In this document: in pieces, positions 13,952 through 14,609 of the stretch
How the letters are laid out: every line of letters starts with the position of its first letter
Numbering within the stretch: position 1 is the stretch's first letter
Origin: JBIIUJ01 sp044340025
GTDB taxonomy: Bacteria; Pseudomonadota; Alphaproteobacteria; Caulobacterales; Aquidulcibacteraceae
NCBI GenBank assembly: GCA_044340025.1
Contig: JBIIUJ010000062.1
Span: 1 to 14,609, forward strand
Length of the DNA stretch: 14,609 nucleotides
Reading direction: 5' to 3'
Translations under genes and position numbers: made by a program
Notes under the pieces: generated by a model
Seen by the model: only the letters and a program-made list of their open reading frames with translations
Databases searched by the model: none
Told to the model about the DNA's origin: nothing

Positions 13952-13985
13952 AAGAGCCGCCCCGTTTCCGGCGCGGCTCTTTTTT
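13952..13985. terminator. Rho-independent terminator, pseB and flagellin
   Basis: AAGAGCCGC (13952-13960) pairs with GCGGCTCTT (13973-13981), and inside it CCG pairs with CGG around TTTC after a C/C mismatch. Six Ts (13980-13985) follow on the plus strand, a classic terminator 41 bp after the pseB stop. On the minus strand the stem is followed by a looser T-rich run (TCTTGCATTTTC), so it may also end the convergent flagellin transcript. Confidence 0.9.
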
Positions 13986-14024
13986 CGTCGAGGGCGGAAC
14001 GCCCGGCGCGATGGTTCGCGCGGG

Positions 14025-14609
14025 CTAGCCGCGGAACAGGTTCAAGATCACCTGCGGCGCCTGGTTGGCGATCGATAGCGCCTGAGTGCCCAGCTGCTGC
14101 TTGACCTGCAGCGCCTGCAGGCGTGCGCTTTCTACCGCAAGGTCTGCATCCACCAGATTGCCGACGCCGCCGGTGAGCGAATCCATCAGCTTGGTGATGA
14201 AGACGGTGTGGGCCTCGATCCGCTTGGCCGAGGCGCCGAGCCGCGCGAGCGCCGCGTTCACGTTGTTAAGCGAGGCGTCGAGCGCGGTGAGCGCGGTGGC
14301 CGCATTGGTGGCGGTGGTCAGGTCCATGGCTGCGGTCAAGGTGACGTTGACCGACGACATCCGCAGATCCTCCACCCCGAGCGTCAGGCTCTGGGAGCCG
14401 TCGGCGTCGGCGAGGAAGTTCACGCCCGAGGTCAGGCTGGCGTTGAGGATATTGGTGCCGTCGAAGCTCGCATTGTTCACGATCGAGGTGATCTGGCGCT
14501 TCAGAGCCTGGAAGTCGCGATCATAGGCGGTGCGGCTGTCGTTGCCGAGGGAAGGGTCGCGTGCGGCGATGACCAGCTCGCGCATCCGCACCAGCGTGTC
14601 GGAAATCGA
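14025..14609 (-). CDS. Flagellin, C-terminal part (5' end outside window)
   Basis: The last 194 codons of a flagellin, the filament subunit exported by the flagellar type III system. The frame remains open to the right edge: before the first internal GTG it continues as SISDTL, giving SISDTLVRMRELVIAA, the conserved end of the N-terminal helical core. Next comes YDRDFQALKRQITSIVNNAS and FDGTNILNASL. The variable centre is very short (about 60 residues). The C-terminal core ends DADLAVESARLQALQVKQQL then GTQALSIANQAPQVILNLFRG, as in alphaproteobacterial flagellins. No cysteine is visible. The short centre fits the small (about 270-280 aa) Caulobacter-type flagellins. The proximity of pseB suggests that Ser/Thr residues of the central domain may be glycosylated. 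Promoter and start are outside the window. Confidence 0.95.
   Translation of the reverse strand, partial: SISDTLVRMRELVIAARDPSLGNDSRTAYDRDFQALKRQITSIVNNASFDGTNILNASLTSGVNFLADADGSQSLTLGVEDLRMSSVNVTLTAAMDLTTATNAATALTALDASLNNVNAALARLGASAKRIEAHTVFITKLMDSLTGGVGNLVDADLAVESARLQALQVKQQLGTQALSIANQAPQVILNLFRG

Overview
The window comes from a high-GC alphaproteobacterial chromosome. A redox two-component pair of the RegB/RegA (ActS/ActR) type, a flagellin ending in NQAPQVILNLFRG, a PseB-type flagellin-glycosylation enzyme, a DUF3422 protein and a SelO pseudokinase together suggest a flagellated member of the Caulobacterales/Maricaulales/Hyphomonadaceae group. That placement is inference from gene content; no rRNA is present.

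Layout, left to right. (1) 93-1963 (+): a DUF3422 membrane protein translationally coupled through ATGA to a RimJ/RimL-type GNAT acetyltransferase. (2) 1914-3918: mannose-1-phosphate guanylyltransferase (-) and GalU (+) are divergent from a 76-bp spacer. They make GDP-mannose and UDP-glucose, the sugar nucleotides for surface polysaccharide. The guanylyltransferase tail overlaps the GNAT tail by 50 bp. (3) 3979-7286 (-): nhaA, then the sensor kinase RegB/ActS, then the regulator RegA/ActR. (4) 7397-8812 (+): selO, divergent from nhaA and apparently leaderless. (5) 8813-11743: an accessory segment, visibly less GC-biased at third codon positions than its neighbours. It holds a two-gene operon: an XRE-HTH/ASCH fusion overlapping a PIN/GNAT/ASCH-like fusion by 26 bp, with a 22-bp dyad in front as a likely operator. 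(6) 11744-11817 (-): tRNA-Arg(CCU), whose 3' end faces the accessory segment. (7) 11953-13910 (+): a secreted thermonuclease-like protein and a PseB-like UDP-GlcNAc 4,6-dehydratase. (8) 13952-13985: a strong terminator, probably shared. (9) 14025-14609 (-): the C-terminal part of a flagellin that runs off the right edge.

How the genes work together: the guanylyltransferase, GalU and PseB supply activated sugars for envelope or flagellar glycosylation, and PseB sits next to a flagellin, its likely downstream beneficiary. RegB/RegA should tune energy metabolism to redox state; NhaA lies just upstream on the same strand with a hairpin between them.

The most interesting unit is the HTH-ASCH / PIN-GNAT-ASCH pair. 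It has the layout of a toxin-antitoxin or phage-defence module, but puts two possible effector domains (a PIN nuclease and an acetyltransferase) and a PUA-fold-like nucleic-acid-binding domain in one 511-aa polypeptide. The HTH partner carries its own ASCH domain. All domain calls come from reading motifs by eye; no database search was run.
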